Source: Aquincola sp. (GTDB lineage Bacteria; Pseudomonadota; Gammaproteobacteria; Burkholderiales; Burkholderiaceae_C). Taken from it: DNA of 64,000 nucleotides. Below the pieces are notes generated by a model. It made no database searches. It was not told the origin of the DNA and saw only the letters and a list, made by a program, of their open reading frames with translations. Numbering within the stretch: position 1 is the stretch's first letter; each line of letters starts with the position of its first letter. The stretch covers positions 1 to 64,000 of the forward strand of contig JALHQP010000006.1 in NCBI GenBank assembly GCA_022841885.1, written 5' to 3'. Below are positions 20,065 to 30,890 of the stretch, piece by piece. A program made the position numbers and the translations under genes.

Positions 20065-20736
20065 TCACGCCGCTTCGCGGCGCGAGATTGCAAAGCTCGG
20101 GCGTTCGAGGCGCTGCACCGTCAGGTAACGCAGCTCCCAGTCGTGCTCGGCGCAGAACTCGTGCACCGCCTCAATCACGCCATAGCGGAAGCCCTTGGCC
20201 CAGTTGCCCATCGAGTAGTCGTGCCCGGCCATGATGCCGCCCGGTCTGAGCTTAGGCGCATAGGCGCGCAGTTCGGCCGCCGTGACGCCGTAGGCGTGGC
20301 TGCTGTCGATGTAGACCCAGTCGAGGCTGGCGTCGGCGAACTGCGATGCGACCTCCAGCGACAAGCCGCGATGCACGCTGACCTGTCCGGCTGCCATCTG
20401 CGCGGCGAACCGGTCCTGCACCCGCTGTGCCTTGTCGTCGTTGTAGCGCTTGGTGGCCCAGCTGTCGACCAAGTGCAGCCGGCTCGGTTGCGCAATGCGC
20501 AGGATGGCCTCGGTGAAGTCGCCCTGATCGACCCCCAGTTCGGCGCCGACCCCGCCCTTGGGCAGCCGAGCCAGCAGCGCCTCGCGGTCGAGCAGGGTCT
20601 GGCAGCGCGCCACATGCTCGGACCGCAGCTGCGTCTGCGGCAGCCGGGCCTCGACGCGCTGACGCTTCAGCTCCTGGTCATGCCGGATGAGCGGCTTCAA
20701 GAGGAAGGTGACAGGACTGAACCATCTCACGCTCAT
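20065..20736 (-). CDS. Class I SAM-dependent methyltransferase
   Basis: 223 residues of the Methyltransf_24 kind. The SAM motif I is GAELGVDQGDFTEAIL near residue 65, an acidic LHLVDSW follows, and DWVYIDSSHAYGVTAAEL marks the later strand. This subgroup includes glycan and small-molecule O-methyltransferases. The acceptor is unknown. It is the first gene of a two-gene unit with the GNAT gene; parE lies 38 nt upstream on the same strand and could read through. Confidence 0.85.
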   Translation of the reverse strand: MSVRWFSPVTFLLKPLIRHDQELKRQRVEARLPQTQLRSEHVARCQTLLDREALLARLPKGGVGAELGVDQGDFTEAILRIAQPSRLHLVDSWATKRYNDDKAQRVQDRFAAQMAAGQVSVHRGLSLEVASQFADASLDWVYIDSSHAYGVTAAELRAYAPKLRPGGIMAGHDYSMGNWAKGFRYGVIEAVHEFCAEHDWELRYLTVQRLERPSFAISRREAA

Positions 20737-20774
20737 GCAATCGCTCCCTCAACAACTCGTGGTGCGGACGGCAT

Positions 20775-22751
<1,977 letters not shown>

Positions 22752-22811
22752 GGCGGGGGATTCTAGGCAGCGAGCCCAGCAAGGTTTCGACACCCCCGCT
22801 ACAGTCAGACG

Positions 22812-24041
22812 ATGAGTTCGCCCGCCGCCGCGCCCAAGCTGTCGATGACCCAGGTGCTGCTGTGCGGCGCGATGATCGTGACCTTGTCGATGGGCATCCG
22901 CCACGGCTTCGGCCTGTGGCTGCAGCCGATCACCATGGAGCGTGGCTGGACGCGCGAGACCTTTGCGTTCGCGCTGGCGGTGCAGAACCTCGCCTGGGGC
23001 CTGGCGGGGCCGGTGGCCGGCGCGCTGGCCGACCGCTTCGGCGCGTTCCGCGTGATCATCGTCGGCGCGGTGCTCTACGCGGCCGGCCTGGTGCTGATGG
23101 CGCTGGCGACCTCGGGCCTGGCCTTCACCGGCAGCGCCGGCCTGCTGTTGGGCATGGCGCAGTCGGGCACCACCTACGCGGTGATCTACGGCGTGATCGG
23201 CCGCAACGTCGACCCGACCAAGCGCTCGTGGGCCATGGGCGTGGCGGCAGCCGCCGGCTCGTTCGGCCAGTTCCTGATGGTGCCGGTGGAAAACTGGCTC
23301 ATCAGCGCCTGGGGCTGGCAGAACGCGCTGTTCATCCTCGGCTGCCTGGCGCTGGCGATCGCGCCGCTGGCCTACGGCCTGAAGGAGCCCAGGGCGGCCG
23401 TGACGCCCGGCGCCCAGCACCAGAGCATCGGCGCCGCGCTGCGCGAGGCCTTCGCCTACCCGAGCTTTCAACTGCTGATGGCGGGCTACTTCGTCTGCGG
23501 CTTCCAGGTCGTGTTCATCGGCGTGCACATGCCGAGCTACCTGAAGGACAACGGGTTGACCCCCGACGTGGCCACCACGGCGCTGGCGCTGATCGGCCTG
23601 TTCAACGTCTTCGGCACCTATGCCGCCGGCGTGATCGGCCAGCGCTGGCCCAAGCGCTACCTGCTGTCGTCGATCTACATCCTGCGCTCGGTGGCGATCG
23701 TGATCTTCCTCGCCGCACCGCTGACGCCGTGGAGCGTCTACATCTTCTCGGCGGTGATCGGCCTGCTATGGCTGTCCACCGTGCCGCCGACCAACGCGGT
23801 GATCGCGCAGATCTTCGGCGTGCAGTACATGTCGATGCTTGGCGGCTTCGTGTTCCTGAGCCACCAGATCGGCTCCTTCCTCGGCGTCTGGCTCGGCGGC
23901 AAGCTCTACGACGCGACGGGCAGCTACAACGTCGTGTGGTGGATCTCGGTGGGACTGGGTGTGTTCGCCGCGCTCGTGAACCTGCCGGTGCGCGAGGGTG
24001 CGATCGCGCGGCCGACGGCGCCCGCAGGAGCCGCGGCGTGA
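22812..24041 (+). CDS. MFS transporter, oxalate/formate-antiporter-like
   Basis: 409 residues with twelve predicted membrane segments. The opening MGIRHGFGLWLQPITMERGWTRETFAFALA and the GALADRFGAFRVI loop are common to OFA-type carriers of Burkholderiales. The substrate is unknown. The TGA overlaps the ATG of a 43-residue membrane protein by one base, and the run continues with a methyltransferase, dapA and bamC on the same strand. Confidence 0.87.
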   Translation: MSSPAAAPKLSMTQVLLCGAMIVTLSMGIRHGFGLWLQPITMERGWTRETFAFALAVQNLAWGLAGPVAGALADRFGAFRVIIVGAVLYAAGLVLMALATSGLAFTGSAGLLLGMAQSGTTYAVIYGVIGRNVDPTKRSWAMGVAAAAGSFGQFLMVPVENWLISAWGWQNALFILGCLALAIAPLAYGLKEPRAAVTPGAQHQSIGAALREAFAYPSFQLLMAGYFVCGFQVVFIGVHMPSYLKDNGLTPDVATTALALIGLFNVFGTYAAGVIGQRWPKRYLLSSIYILRSVAIVIFLAAPLTPWSVYIFSAVIGLLWLSTVPPTNAVIAQIFGVQYMSMLGGFVFLSHQIGSFLGVWLGGKLYDATGSYNVVWWISVGLGVFAALVNLPVREGAIARPTAPAGAAA

Positions 24042-24172
24042 TGCGCACGACGCCCGCCTCGCGCTGGGCCTGGCGGGCGGCTGCGCTGCTCGTGCTGGCG
24101 ATCGTGTTCGCGTCCTACTTCCAGCCCGAGCTGATGCGCGAGCTGGCGACCCAGGTCTGGAACTGCTTCTGA
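24041..24172 (+). CDS. Small single-span membrane protein (43 residues)
   Basis: A short gene starting at the ATG that overlaps the upstream MFS stop (TGATG). The product has a basic N-terminus (MRTTPASRWAWR), one hydrophobic segment (AAALLVLAIVFASYF) and a short tail ending in QVWNCF. The coupling and the clear membrane segment support a real gene. The tail pattern (FQPELMRELATQVWNCF) feels familiar from small hypothetical proteins in related bacteria, but I cannot name a family. It may be an accessory subunit of the transporter. Confidence 0.6.
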   Translation: MRTTPASRWAWRAAALLVLAIVFASYFQPELMRELATQVWNCF

Positions 24173-24204
24173 GTCCACACGCTGCGCTGACCCCATCGCC
24201 CTGG

Positions 24205-24741
24205 GTGCGACGATGGGCACCGCTGATCCGCCCCGGCGGCCATGTGCTCGACCTGGCCTGCGGCAGTGGCCGCCACCTGCGCTGGCTCGCAACGCAGGGC
24301 TTCGAGGTCATCGGCGTGGACCGTGACGCGGCGGCGCTCGCCGCGCTGCAAGGCCTCGGCCGCACGCTCGTCGCCGACCTCGAGGCCGGCCCCTGGCCGC
24401 TCGTCGGCGAAGCCTTCGACGCTGTCGTCGTCACGAACTACCTGTGGCGCCCGCTCTGGCCGGCGCTGCGCGCGGCGCTCGCGCCCGGTGGCGTGCTGAT
24501 CTACGAGACCTTCGCGGTCGGCAACGCGACCTACGGCAAGCCCTCGAACCCTGACTTCCTGCTGCGGCCCGGTGAGTTGCTCGAGGCCTGCCGCGGCCTG
24601 CAGATCGTCGCCTACGAGGACGGCTTCCTCGAGGCGCCGCCGCGCTGCGTGCAGCGCATCGCGGCCCGGGATGCCACCCATCGGGACGCCCCACCCGCCC
24701 CGCTAGAATCGCGGATCGTTTCGCCCCCCGACCGTCCATGA
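24205..24741 (+). CDS. Class I SAM-dependent methyltransferase
   Basis: About 178 residues. The SAM motif [18 protein letters not shown], then [14 protein letters not shown] and [15 protein letters not shown], mark a TehB/UbiG-like methyltransferase. The acceptor is unknown. The start is uncertain: the GTG at 24205 is the first standard start codon after the upstream stop, but relatives seem to keep a few residues before SPWVRRW, so a non-standard start near 24169 is possible. The TGA overlaps the dapA ATG (ATGA), which implies translational coupling. Confidence 0.75.
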   Translation: MRRWAPLIRPGGHVLDLACGSGRHLRWLATQGFEVIGVDRDAAALAALQGLGRTLVADLEAGPWPLVGEAFDAVVVTNYLWRPLWPALRAALAPGGVLIYETFAVGNATYGKPSNPDFLLRPGELLEACRGLQIVAYEDGFLEAPPRCVQRIAARDATHRDAPPAPLESRIVSPPDRP

Positions 24742-25619
24742 GACCGATTACCGGCAGCATCGTCGCGCTCATCACCCCGATGCAGGGCGATGGCAGCGTC
24801 GACTACGCCGCGCTGCGGCGCCTGATCGACTGGCACATCGCCGAAGGCACGGCCTGCATCGGCGTGGTCGGCACAACCGGCGAGTCGCCGACGGTCAGCG
24901 TCGAGGAGCACTGCGAGATCATCCGCGTGTCGGTCGAGCACGCCGCCGGGCGCGTGCCGATCATGGCCGGGGCCGGCGCCAACTCCACGGCCGAGGCGCT
25001 CGAGCTGACGCGCTTCGCCAAGAAGGTCGGTGCGGATTGCTCTTTGCAGGTGGTGCCGTACTACAACAAGCCGACCCAGGAAGGCATCTACCGCCACTTC
25101 CGCACCATCGCCGAGGGGGTGGACCTGCCGGTGGTGCTCTACAACGTGCCCGGTCGCACGGTGGCCGATATGCAGCACGAGACCGTGCTGCGCCTGGCGC
25201 AGGTGCCGGGCATCGTCGGCATCAAGGAAGCCACCGGCAACATCGACCGTGCCGCCTGGCTCATCAAGCAGGCGCCCAAGGGCTTCTCGATCTACTCGGG
25301 CGACGACCAGACCGCCATCGGCCTGATGCTGCTCGGCGGCCATGGCAACGTCAGCGTCACCGCCAACGTGGCGCCGCGCGCGATGGCCGAGCTGTGTGCC
25401 GCGGCGATCGCCGGCGATGGCAAGCGCGCCGCCGCGATTCACCTGAAGCTGCTGGCCCTGCACAAGCAGCTGTTCGTCGAGGCCAACCCGATTCCCGTCA
25501 AGTGGGCGATGGCGCGCATGGGGTTTGCCGGGCCGGCCCTGCGCCTGCCGCTGGTGCCGCTGTCCGACGCGCACCATGCGCCCCTCGAGGCCGCGCTGCG
25601 CGAAGCCGGCGCGCTCTGA
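24738..25619 (+). CDS. dapA: 4-hydroxy-tetrahydrodipicolinate synthase (DapA)
   Basis: 293 residues, the usual length. It condenses pyruvate with aspartate semialdehyde in lysine and diaminopimelate synthesis. Visible are the GTTGESPTV loop, the tyrosine in VLYNVPGRT and the Schiff-base lysine in [11 protein letters not shown] near residue 165. The gene order dapA then bamC matches many proteobacteria. The start overlaps the preceding methyltransferase stop by 4 bases. Confidence 0.96.
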   Translation: MRPITGSIVALITPMQGDGSVDYAALRRLIDWHIAEGTACIGVVGTTGESPTVSVEEHCEIIRVSVEHAAGRVPIMAGAGANSTAEALELTRFAKKVGADCSLQVVPYYNKPTQEGIYRHFRTIAEGVDLPVVLYNVPGRTVADMQHETVLRLAQVPGIVGIKEATGNIDRAAWLIKQAPKGFSIYSGDDQTAIGLMLLGGHGNVSVTANVAPRAMAELCAAAIAGDGKRAAAIHLKLLALHKQLFVEANPIPVKWAMARMGFAGPALRLPLVPLSDAHHAPLEAALREAGAL

Positions 25620-25712
25620 CGCGCCGACAACCGCCCGGCCCGTTCACGCGTTCTGCCCTCGGTCCCGTCCTCCGCTCTCACCCGCCGCCGCGCCACCGTG
25701 CGCCTTCCAACG

Positions 25713-26876
25713 ATGCACGCTGCTCCGAAGAATTCCCTGCCCCCCCGCACCGCGGTGCGTGCGCTGCTGGCCGCGGCCGTGCTTGCGGCACTGGGTGGTT
25801 GCTCGACCGTCGAGAACTTCCTCGCCGGTGACAAGGTCGACTACAAGAGCCAGTCGGTCAAGACGGCGCCGCTGGAAGTTCCGCCCGACCTGACGCAGCT
25901 GCAGCGCGACGGCCGTTTCGCCACCAGCGGCGGCAGCGTCAGCGCCAGCACCTACCAGACCGGCAATGCGGCCGCGGTGCCGACGACCGGTGCGGCGGTG
26001 GCCACCGTGGCGCCCACGACAGTCGGCGAGATGCGCGTCATGCGCGAGGGCAACCAGCGCTGGCTGATCGTGCCGATGCCTGCCGAGCAACTGTGGCCGC
26101 AGCTGCGCGAGTTCTGGACCGAGCGCGGCTTCAACCTCGTGATCGACAACGCGCAAGCCGGCGTGATGGAGACCGACTGGGCCGAGAACCGCTCCAAGAT
26201 TCCCCAGGATCTCGTGCGCCGCACGATCGGCCGCGTACTCGACTCGCTCTACGACACCGGCGAGCGCGACCGCTTCCGCACGCGCGTCGAGCGCAACGGC
26301 AGCCAGACCGAGGTCTACATCAGTCACCGCGGCATGGTCGAGGAGTATGCAGGTGACCAGCGCAACGAGACAACCGTGTGGACGCCCCGCCCCAGCGACC
26401 CTGGCCTCGAGGCCGAGTTCCTGACGCGGCTGATGGTCAAGCTGGGCACCAAGGAACAGGTGGCCAGGGAGACGGTTGCCAAGCCGGTGACGCCGGCAGC
26501 GGCGGCGCGTGCGCGCGCGATTGCCGGCCAGCCTGCGCTGCAGGTCGACGAGGGCTTCGACCGTGCCTGGCGCCGTGTCGGGCTGGCGCTCGACCGCAGC
26601 GGTTTCACCGTCGAGGACCGCGACCGCGCCGGCGGCCTGTACTTCGTGCGCTACGTCGACCCGAAGAAGGCCGCGACCAACGCCGAGCCGGGCTTCTTCG
26701 CCAAGCTCTTCAGCTTCGGCAAGTCGGATACGTCCGGCGCGCCGGTACGCTACCGCATCGCCGTCAAGGGCGAAGGCGAGCGCACCAACGTGACGGTGCA
26801 AAACAGCCAGGGCCAGCCCGAAAACAGCGACGTCGGGCAGCGCATCGTCGCGCTGCTGGTCGACGACCTGAAGTAG
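25713..26876 (+). CDS. bamC: Outer-membrane assembly lipoprotein BamC
   Basis: 387 residues from the ATG at 25713; a GTG 15 bases upstream is an alternative. The lipobox is LGGC after a hydrophobic signal, followed by the BamC opening VDYKSQSVKTAPLEVPPDLTQL and the conserved RWLIVPMPAEQLWPQLREFW. Two BamC helix-grip domains are present (about 110-210 and 270-375). It is a lipid-anchored part of the Bam complex that inserts beta-barrel proteins. A proline/alanine-rich linker joins the domains. Confidence 0.9.
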   Translation: MHAAPKNSLPPRTAVRALLAAAVLAALGGCSTVENFLAGDKVDYKSQSVKTAPLEVPPDLTQLQRDGRFATSGGSVSASTYQTGNAAAVPTTGAAVATVAPTTVGEMRVMREGNQRWLIVPMPAEQLWPQLREFWTERGFNLVIDNAQAGVMETDWAENRSKIPQDLVRRTIGRVLDSLYDTGERDRFRTRVERNGSQTEVYISHRGMVEEYAGDQRNETTVWTPRPSDPGLEAEFLTRLMVKLGTKEQVARETVAKPVTPAAAARARAIAGQPALQVDEGFDRAWRRVGLALDRSGFTVEDRDRAGGLYFVRYVDPKKAATNAEPGFFAKLFSFGKSDTSGAPVRYRIAVKGEGERTNVTVQNSQGQPENSDVGQRIVALLVDDLK

Positions 26877-26910
26877 CGCCCCTGCAGCGCTAGCGCCCTG
26901 CCGAACCAAG

Positions 26911-27711
26911 GTGCTGCGCTTCTCGAGCCTGGCCAGCGGCAGCAGCGGCAATGCGACGCTGGTCGAAGCCTGGCACGCGCCAGGTGAACGCCCGACGCGG
27001 CTGCTGGTCGACTGCGGCCTGACGCTGCGCCGCTTGACGCAGGCCCTGGCGCAACGCGGTTGCACACCAGACGAGCTCGATGCCGTGTTCGTCACCCACG
27101 AGCACAGCGACCATGTCGGCGGCGTGCTCGCCTTGCAACGGCGCCACGGCCTCTCGGTGTGGACCAGCGCCGGCACCTGGGGCGCGGCCACCGAGGGAGT
27201 CGAGCCGGCCGCCGAAGCCTCGGTCGCCTGCGGCGGCCAGCCGATCACCATCGGCGCCCTGACGCTGCGGCCCTTCGCGGTGCCGCACGACGCCGCAGAA
27301 CCGCTGCAGCTCGTCTGCAGCGATGGGCAGTACCAGCTCGGCATCGTCACGGACCTGGGCGAACCGAATGACGCGGTGGCCCGCGCGTTGCAGGGCTGCG
27401 ATGCGCTGCTGCTCGAGTGCAACCACGACCGCACGATGCTCGACTCGGGACCCTACCCGGTGTGGCTCAAGCGCCGCATCGGCGGCCACCGCGGTCACCT
27501 CGCCAATCACCAGTCGGCCGCGCTGCTCGACGCCTGCCGCCACGACGGCCTGCGTCACGTGGTCGCCGCCCACCTGAGCCGACACAACAACACCCCTGCG
27601 CTCGCGCTCGAGGCGCTGGACCGGGCGCTCGGCCAGGCGCCGCTGTTCGGCTCGCCGATCCTGCATGTGGCCGACGGCAGCCAGGGCTGCGGCTGGATCA
27701 CGCTCGACTAG
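26911..27711 (+). CDS. Metallo-beta-lactamase-fold hydrolase, WalJ/YycJ-like
   Basis: 266 residues starting with GTG. The opening RFSSLASGSSGNATLVEA and the metal motif THEHSDHVGG near residue 66 are typical of the WalJ/YycJ family; further ligands lie in VPHDA, GIVTDLG and LECNHD. Relatives in other bacteria have 5'-3' DNA exonuclease activity or affect cell-wall and replication coordination. It follows bamC by 34 nt on the same strand, and a strong hairpin follows it. Confidence 0.85.
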   Translation: MLRFSSLASGSSGNATLVEAWHAPGERPTRLLVDCGLTLRRLTQALAQRGCTPDELDAVFVTHEHSDHVGGVLALQRRHGLSVWTSAGTWGAATEGVEPAAEASVACGGQPITIGALTLRPFAVPHDAAEPLQLVCSDGQYQLGIVTDLGEPNDAVARALQGCDALLLECNHDRTMLDSGPYPVWLKRRIGGHRGHLANHQSAALLDACRHDGLRHVVAAHLSRHNNTPALALEALDRALGQAPLFGSPILHVADGSQGCGWITLD

Positions 27712-27735
27712 CGAGCCCGACCCCCCCAAATGCAG

Positions 27736-27757
27736 AAGGCCGCCCGAGGGCGGCCTT
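27736..27757. terminator. Bidirectional hairpin terminator
   Basis: AAGGCCGCCC, GA, GGGCGGCCTT forms a perfect 10-bp stem between two convergent genes. It can serve the WalJ-like gene on one side and the small lipoprotein on the other. The flanking U-tract is short on each strand. Confidence 0.8.
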
Positions 27758-27783
27758 CCATCGCAGGCAATTGGAACCGGCGA

Positions 27784-28032
27784 TTACTTCTTGACGGCGT
27801 CGGCAGCGGCCGAAGCAGCACCGGCCACAGCCGAAGCGGCTTGCGTGGCAGCGGCGGCGGCGGCACCCGTGACGGCGGACGCGGCGGCCTCAGCCGCAGC
27901 GGCGACAGGAGCCGGAGCCGGAGCCGGGGCAGCGGCCGGAGCCGGCGCGGGCGCCGGGGCTTCTTCCTTCTTGCCGCAAGCGGCCAGGGCAACAGCGGCC
28001 ACCAAAGAGGCCAGGAGGAGCGACTTGTTCAT
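27784..28032 (-). CDS. Alanine/proline-rich small lipoprotein
   Basis: 82 residues. The signal peptide MNKSLLLASLVAAVALAAC ends in a lipobox cysteine, then GKKEE, an AP-repeat stretch and an alanine-rich helical tail ending in KK. Low complexity prevents any functional call. The start at 28032 is chosen over an ATG three codons upstream because it gives the shorter typical signal. Similar small Ala-rich lipoproteins of betaproteobacteria are structural or stress-related at best guess. Confidence 0.75.
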   Translation of the reverse strand: MNKSLLLASLVAAVALAACGKKEEAPAPAPAPAAAPAPAPAPVAAAAEAAASAVTGAAAAAATQAASAVAGAASAAADAVKK

Positions 28033-28168
28033 TGGATACATTCCTTGTGCAGTGAGTCGAACGATGATCGGTAATTGTCGGACTCGGCAGGGTCCGAATC
28101 CATGCAGGACAAGAATCGAACTGTTCTTGTGCCTAGCCCACGAGTATAGCGGAGCCTAGGGGCATTCC

Positions 28169-28672
28169 CTAGAGCCCCAGGGTGTTGGCGCCAAAGCCTG
28201 GCTCCGAGCGTTGCAGCAACACGTCAACCACCTCGCGCCAGTCGGCCACCTCCTTGTCCGACGAGAGGGTGTGGCCGCGCCAGCGCAGGCGATCGGCCAG
28301 CATCAGGCTGGCCGGCCCGGCGAGCAGCAAGGTCGGGATCTGCGACGGCTCGACCTCGGTGACATGGGGCTCGACGACATGCGCCCAGGTGCCGCGCCAC
28401 TCAGTGAAGCGCGCGCAACGACGCCGCACATGGTCGAAGCTGCCAGCCACCATCAGCAGCTTGCGCAGGGGCTGGCGCGCCCAGGCGGTCAGCGACCCGA
28501 TGACCAGGGCATCGTCGAGCGGCCAGGCCTCGAAGTCCGGGTCGACAAGGCACAACTCGCGTTCGCGTGACCGCACGGCATGCTCGAGCGCCTGTTGCAG
28601 CGCCTGCGTGAACGCGCTGCGGCCATCGATCAGCGTGGCGCCGGCAGGCATGGCGGGATGTTCAGGGGTCAT
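28169..28672 (-). CDS. Hypothetical protein translationally coupled to the cupin gene
   Basis: 167 residues, family not recognised. It is alpha/beta, with ALEHAVRSRERELCLVDPDFEAWPLDD and ARQPLRKLLMVAGSFDHVRRRCARFTEWR as the most distinctive stretches. There is no signal peptide. The ATG at 28672 overlaps the end of the upstream cupin gene by 11 bases, so the two are expressed together. The cysteines and histidines are not arranged as a recognisable metal site. Confidence 0.75.
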   Translation of the reverse strand: MTPEHPAMPAGATLIDGRSAFTQALQQALEHAVRSRERELCLVDPDFEAWPLDDALVIGSLTAWARQPLRKLLMVAGSFDHVRRRCARFTEWRGTWAHVVEPHVTEVEPSQIPTLLLAGPASLMLADRLRWRGHTLSSDKEVADWREVVDVLLQRSEPGFGANTLGL

Positions 28673-29810
28673 CGGTCTCTCCTTCGACGACGTGCAACCA
28701 GCCGGCCTGCAGCCACTCGCCGACCAGGGTGCGGGCTTGCGCACTCAGACGCTCGGCGTCGTGCGCGCTCAGCTCCCGCTGGTCGCACAGCCGCCGGATC
28801 AGGCGCGCATCGCGCCCGCCGGCGCGGAACGACTCGCCGTTGATGAACACATGCGCTGAATCGTAGGCCAAACGCGTGCGTCGATCGGCGACCAGACCGA
28901 AGCGCGCCGGATCGAGCGGCCTTCGCGGGGGCTCGAACCACACCTGCGGCTTGGGTTCGGTGAGCCACTCGCCCAGCGCGCACGCAATCGAGCGCGGCGA
29001 TGCCAGCGCCCGCGCCACCGCCTCCTGAGCGAAGAGCTGCAGCGCCGCCGGCACCTGGCCCGGCTGCGCCGTGGCCGTCTGGCCTGCATCGCGATAGCGA
29101 CGTGCCCGGGTGCCACCCGGCTCGTCAGCCAGCCGCGCCAGCAGCGCCTGCGCCAGTTCGGCATCGGTGGGGGCGCGAAAGCCGATCGATGCCGTCATGC
29201 AATCGCCGCCGACCGCCACGCCGTCGTGCGCCCAGCCGGGCGGCAGGTAGAGCATGTCGCCGGGCCCGAGCGTCCACTCCAGCTCGACGTCGAAGCGGGC
29301 CAGCATCTTCAGCGGCACGTCGTCGCGCAGCACCGGCCGCGCGCAACGCCCGACGCGCCAGCGCCGGTGGCCGGTCACCTGCAGCAGGAACACGTCGTAC
29401 GAGTCGATGTGCGGGCCGACGCCGCCGCCGTCGCTCGCGTACGACACCATCAGGTCGTCCAGGCGCGCGTCGGGCACGAAACGGAACTGCGACAGCAGCG
29501 CATGCGCCGCGTCGACATGCAGGTCCAGGCCCTGCACCAGCACCGTCCAGCCCGGCCGCGACAGCGGTGGCAGCGCACGGCGCGGCAGCGGGCCGCGTCG
29601 CAGGCGCCATTGGCGCCCCTCGCGCTGCACCAGACGCGACTCGACCTCGTCGCGCGCGGCCAGCGCGAACAGCCCGGCGCGGTCGAGTGGCGGCGCGACC
29701 TGGGGCAGCGCCTGACGCACCAGCAGCGGTGCCCTTTGCCAATGCCGGCGCATGAAATTCTGCGGCGACAGCCCCCCGAGCAGCGGCGTCGGGGCATCGA
29801 GGTCGGTCAT
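28662..29810 (-). CDS. JmjC-like cupin, ribosomal oxygenase (RoxA/YcfD)-like
   Basis: 382 residues. The double-stranded beta-helix carries the Fe(II) ligands in GPHIDSYDVFLLQVTGHRRW (H-x-D) and the distal histidine in DMLYLPPGWAHDGVA. The C-terminal winged-helix region (about 290-380, VFINGESFRAGGRDARLIRRL) is that of the YcfD group, which hydroxylates an arginine of ribosomal protein uL16 using 2-oxoglutarate and oxygen. Start taken at MTDLDAP (29810); an ATG nine codons earlier is possible. It is divergent from the SlyD-type isomerase gene. Confidence 0.85.
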   Translation of the reverse strand: MTDLDAPTPLLGGLSPQNFMRRHWQRAPLLVRQALPQVAPPLDRAGLFALAARDEVESRLVQREGRQWRLRRGPLPRRALPPLSRPGWTVLVQGLDLHVDAAHALLSQFRFVPDARLDDLMVSYASDGGGVGPHIDSYDVFLLQVTGHRRWRVGRCARPVLRDDVPLKMLARFDVELEWTLGPGDMLYLPPGWAHDGVAVGGDCMTASIGFRAPTDAELAQALLARLADEPGGTRARRYRDAGQTATAQPGQVPAALQLFAQEAVARALASPRSIACALGEWLTEPKPQVWFEPPRRPLDPARFGLVADRRTRLAYDSAHVFINGESFRAGGRDARLIRRLCDQRELSAHDAERLSAQARTLVGEWLQAGWLHVVEGETDDP

Positions 29811-29844
29811 GGTTTCATTGTCGCCCTGTGCCATCATCTCCCCG

Positions 29845-30369
29845 ATGCAGATTCACAAACCTTGCGTCGTGGCCCTGACCTGGCAGCTCTCGGATGCCCA
29901 GGGCGACGCGATCGACCAGCTCGACGAGCCGGTGGAATTCTTCTTCGGCGGCGAGGACCTGCTGCCCAAGGTCGAGGAGGCGCTCGAAGGCCAGGCGACC
30001 GGCTTCGAAGCCCACCTGCACCTTGAGCCCGAACACGCCTTCGGCGACTATCACAGCGAGTTGGTCTGCTTCGAGAACCGCGAGCTGTTCCCCGCCGAAC
30101 TCGAGCCCGGCATGCGCTTCGAAGGCCTGCCGCCCGGCGCGGCCACACCGGACATGCCGCCCGATGCGATCTACACCGTGACCGAGGTCTACCCCTCGCA
30201 TGTCGTGCTCGACGGCAACCACCCGCTGGCCGGCATGGCCCTGCGGCTGCACCTGAAGGTGCTCGACGTGCGAGAAGCCAGCGGCGCCGAGCTCGAGGCC
30301 GGCAGCGTCGGCACGGCGGGCGTGTTCGACGTCGCGCGCGTGATGGCGCCGCCCGACCGCATGCAGTAA
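29845..30369 (+). CDS. FKBP-type peptidyl-prolyl isomerase, SlyD-like
   Basis: 174 residues. The N-terminal FKBP half (MQIHKPCVVALTWQLSDAQGDAID) and the FFFGGEDLLPKVEEALEGQATG segment are typical of SlyD/FkpB. The inserted-flap domain with LEPEHAFGDY is present. The histidine/cysteine-rich nickel-binding tail of E. coli SlyD is absent, so metallochaperone activity is unlikely. It acts in the cytoplasm as a folding helper. Confidence 0.9.
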   Translation: MQIHKPCVVALTWQLSDAQGDAIDQLDEPVEFFFGGEDLLPKVEEALEGQATGFEAHLHLEPEHAFGDYHSELVCFENRELFPAELEPGMRFEGLPPGAATPDMPPDAIYTVTEVYPSHVVLDGNHPLAGMALRLHLKVLDVREASGAELEAGSVGTAGVFDVARVMAPPDRMQ

Positions 30370-30440
30370 CCCGGCGCTTGCGCGGGCCCGGCCCCACCGG
30401 CCCGCAACAAGGGCCCCCTCGGGGGCAGCGAGCGTGGGGG

Positions 30441-30890
30441 CTAGCGTTTTCCGGTGGAACCGAAGCCGCCCTCACCGCGCGCCGACGCCTCGAACGATTC
30501 GACGCGCCGGAACGCCGCCTGCACGACCGGCACGATCACCATCTGTGCAATGCGCTCCATCGGCTCGACCGTGAACGCGGCACTGCCGCGGTTCCAGCAG
30601 CTCACCATCAGCGGCCCCTGGTAGTCGCTGTCGATCAGGCCGACCAGGTTGCCGAGCACGATGCCGTGCTTGTGACCCAGGCCCGAGCGCGGCAGCAGCA
30701 TCGCCGCGAAGCCCGGGTCGCCGATGTGGATCGACAGGCCCGTGGGAATCAGCTGCGACTGCCCCGGCGCCAACACCAGCGGCGCATCGAGACAAGCCCG
30801 GAGGTCGAGGCCGGCACTGCCGGGCGTGGCGTAGGCCGGCAGGTGCTCGGCCATGCGCGGGTCGAGCACGCGCACATCGATGACGGTCAT
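30441..30890 (-). CDS. dut: Deoxyuridine 5'-triphosphate nucleotidohydrolase (Dut)
   Basis: 149 residues, standard trimeric dUTPase. The five motifs are visible: [56 protein letters not shown] and the C-terminal [13 protein letters not shown]. It keeps uracil out of DNA and supplies dUMP. The ATG overlaps the coaBC stop (ATGA), giving the conserved coaBC-dut pair. Confidence 0.96.
   Translation of the reverse strand: MTVIDVRVLDPRMAEHLPAYATPGSAGLDLRACLDAPLVLAPGQSQLIPTGLSIHIGDPGFAAMLLPRSGLGHKHGIVLGNLVGLIDSDYQGPLMVSCWNRGSAAFTVEPMERIAQMVIVPVVQAAFRRVESFEASARGEGGFGSTGKR

Noticed and set aside
28020-28041. Longer start for the small lipoprotein (MYPMNKS)
   Set aside because: The downstream ATG gives a standard lipoprotein signal length, and nothing favours the upstream one.
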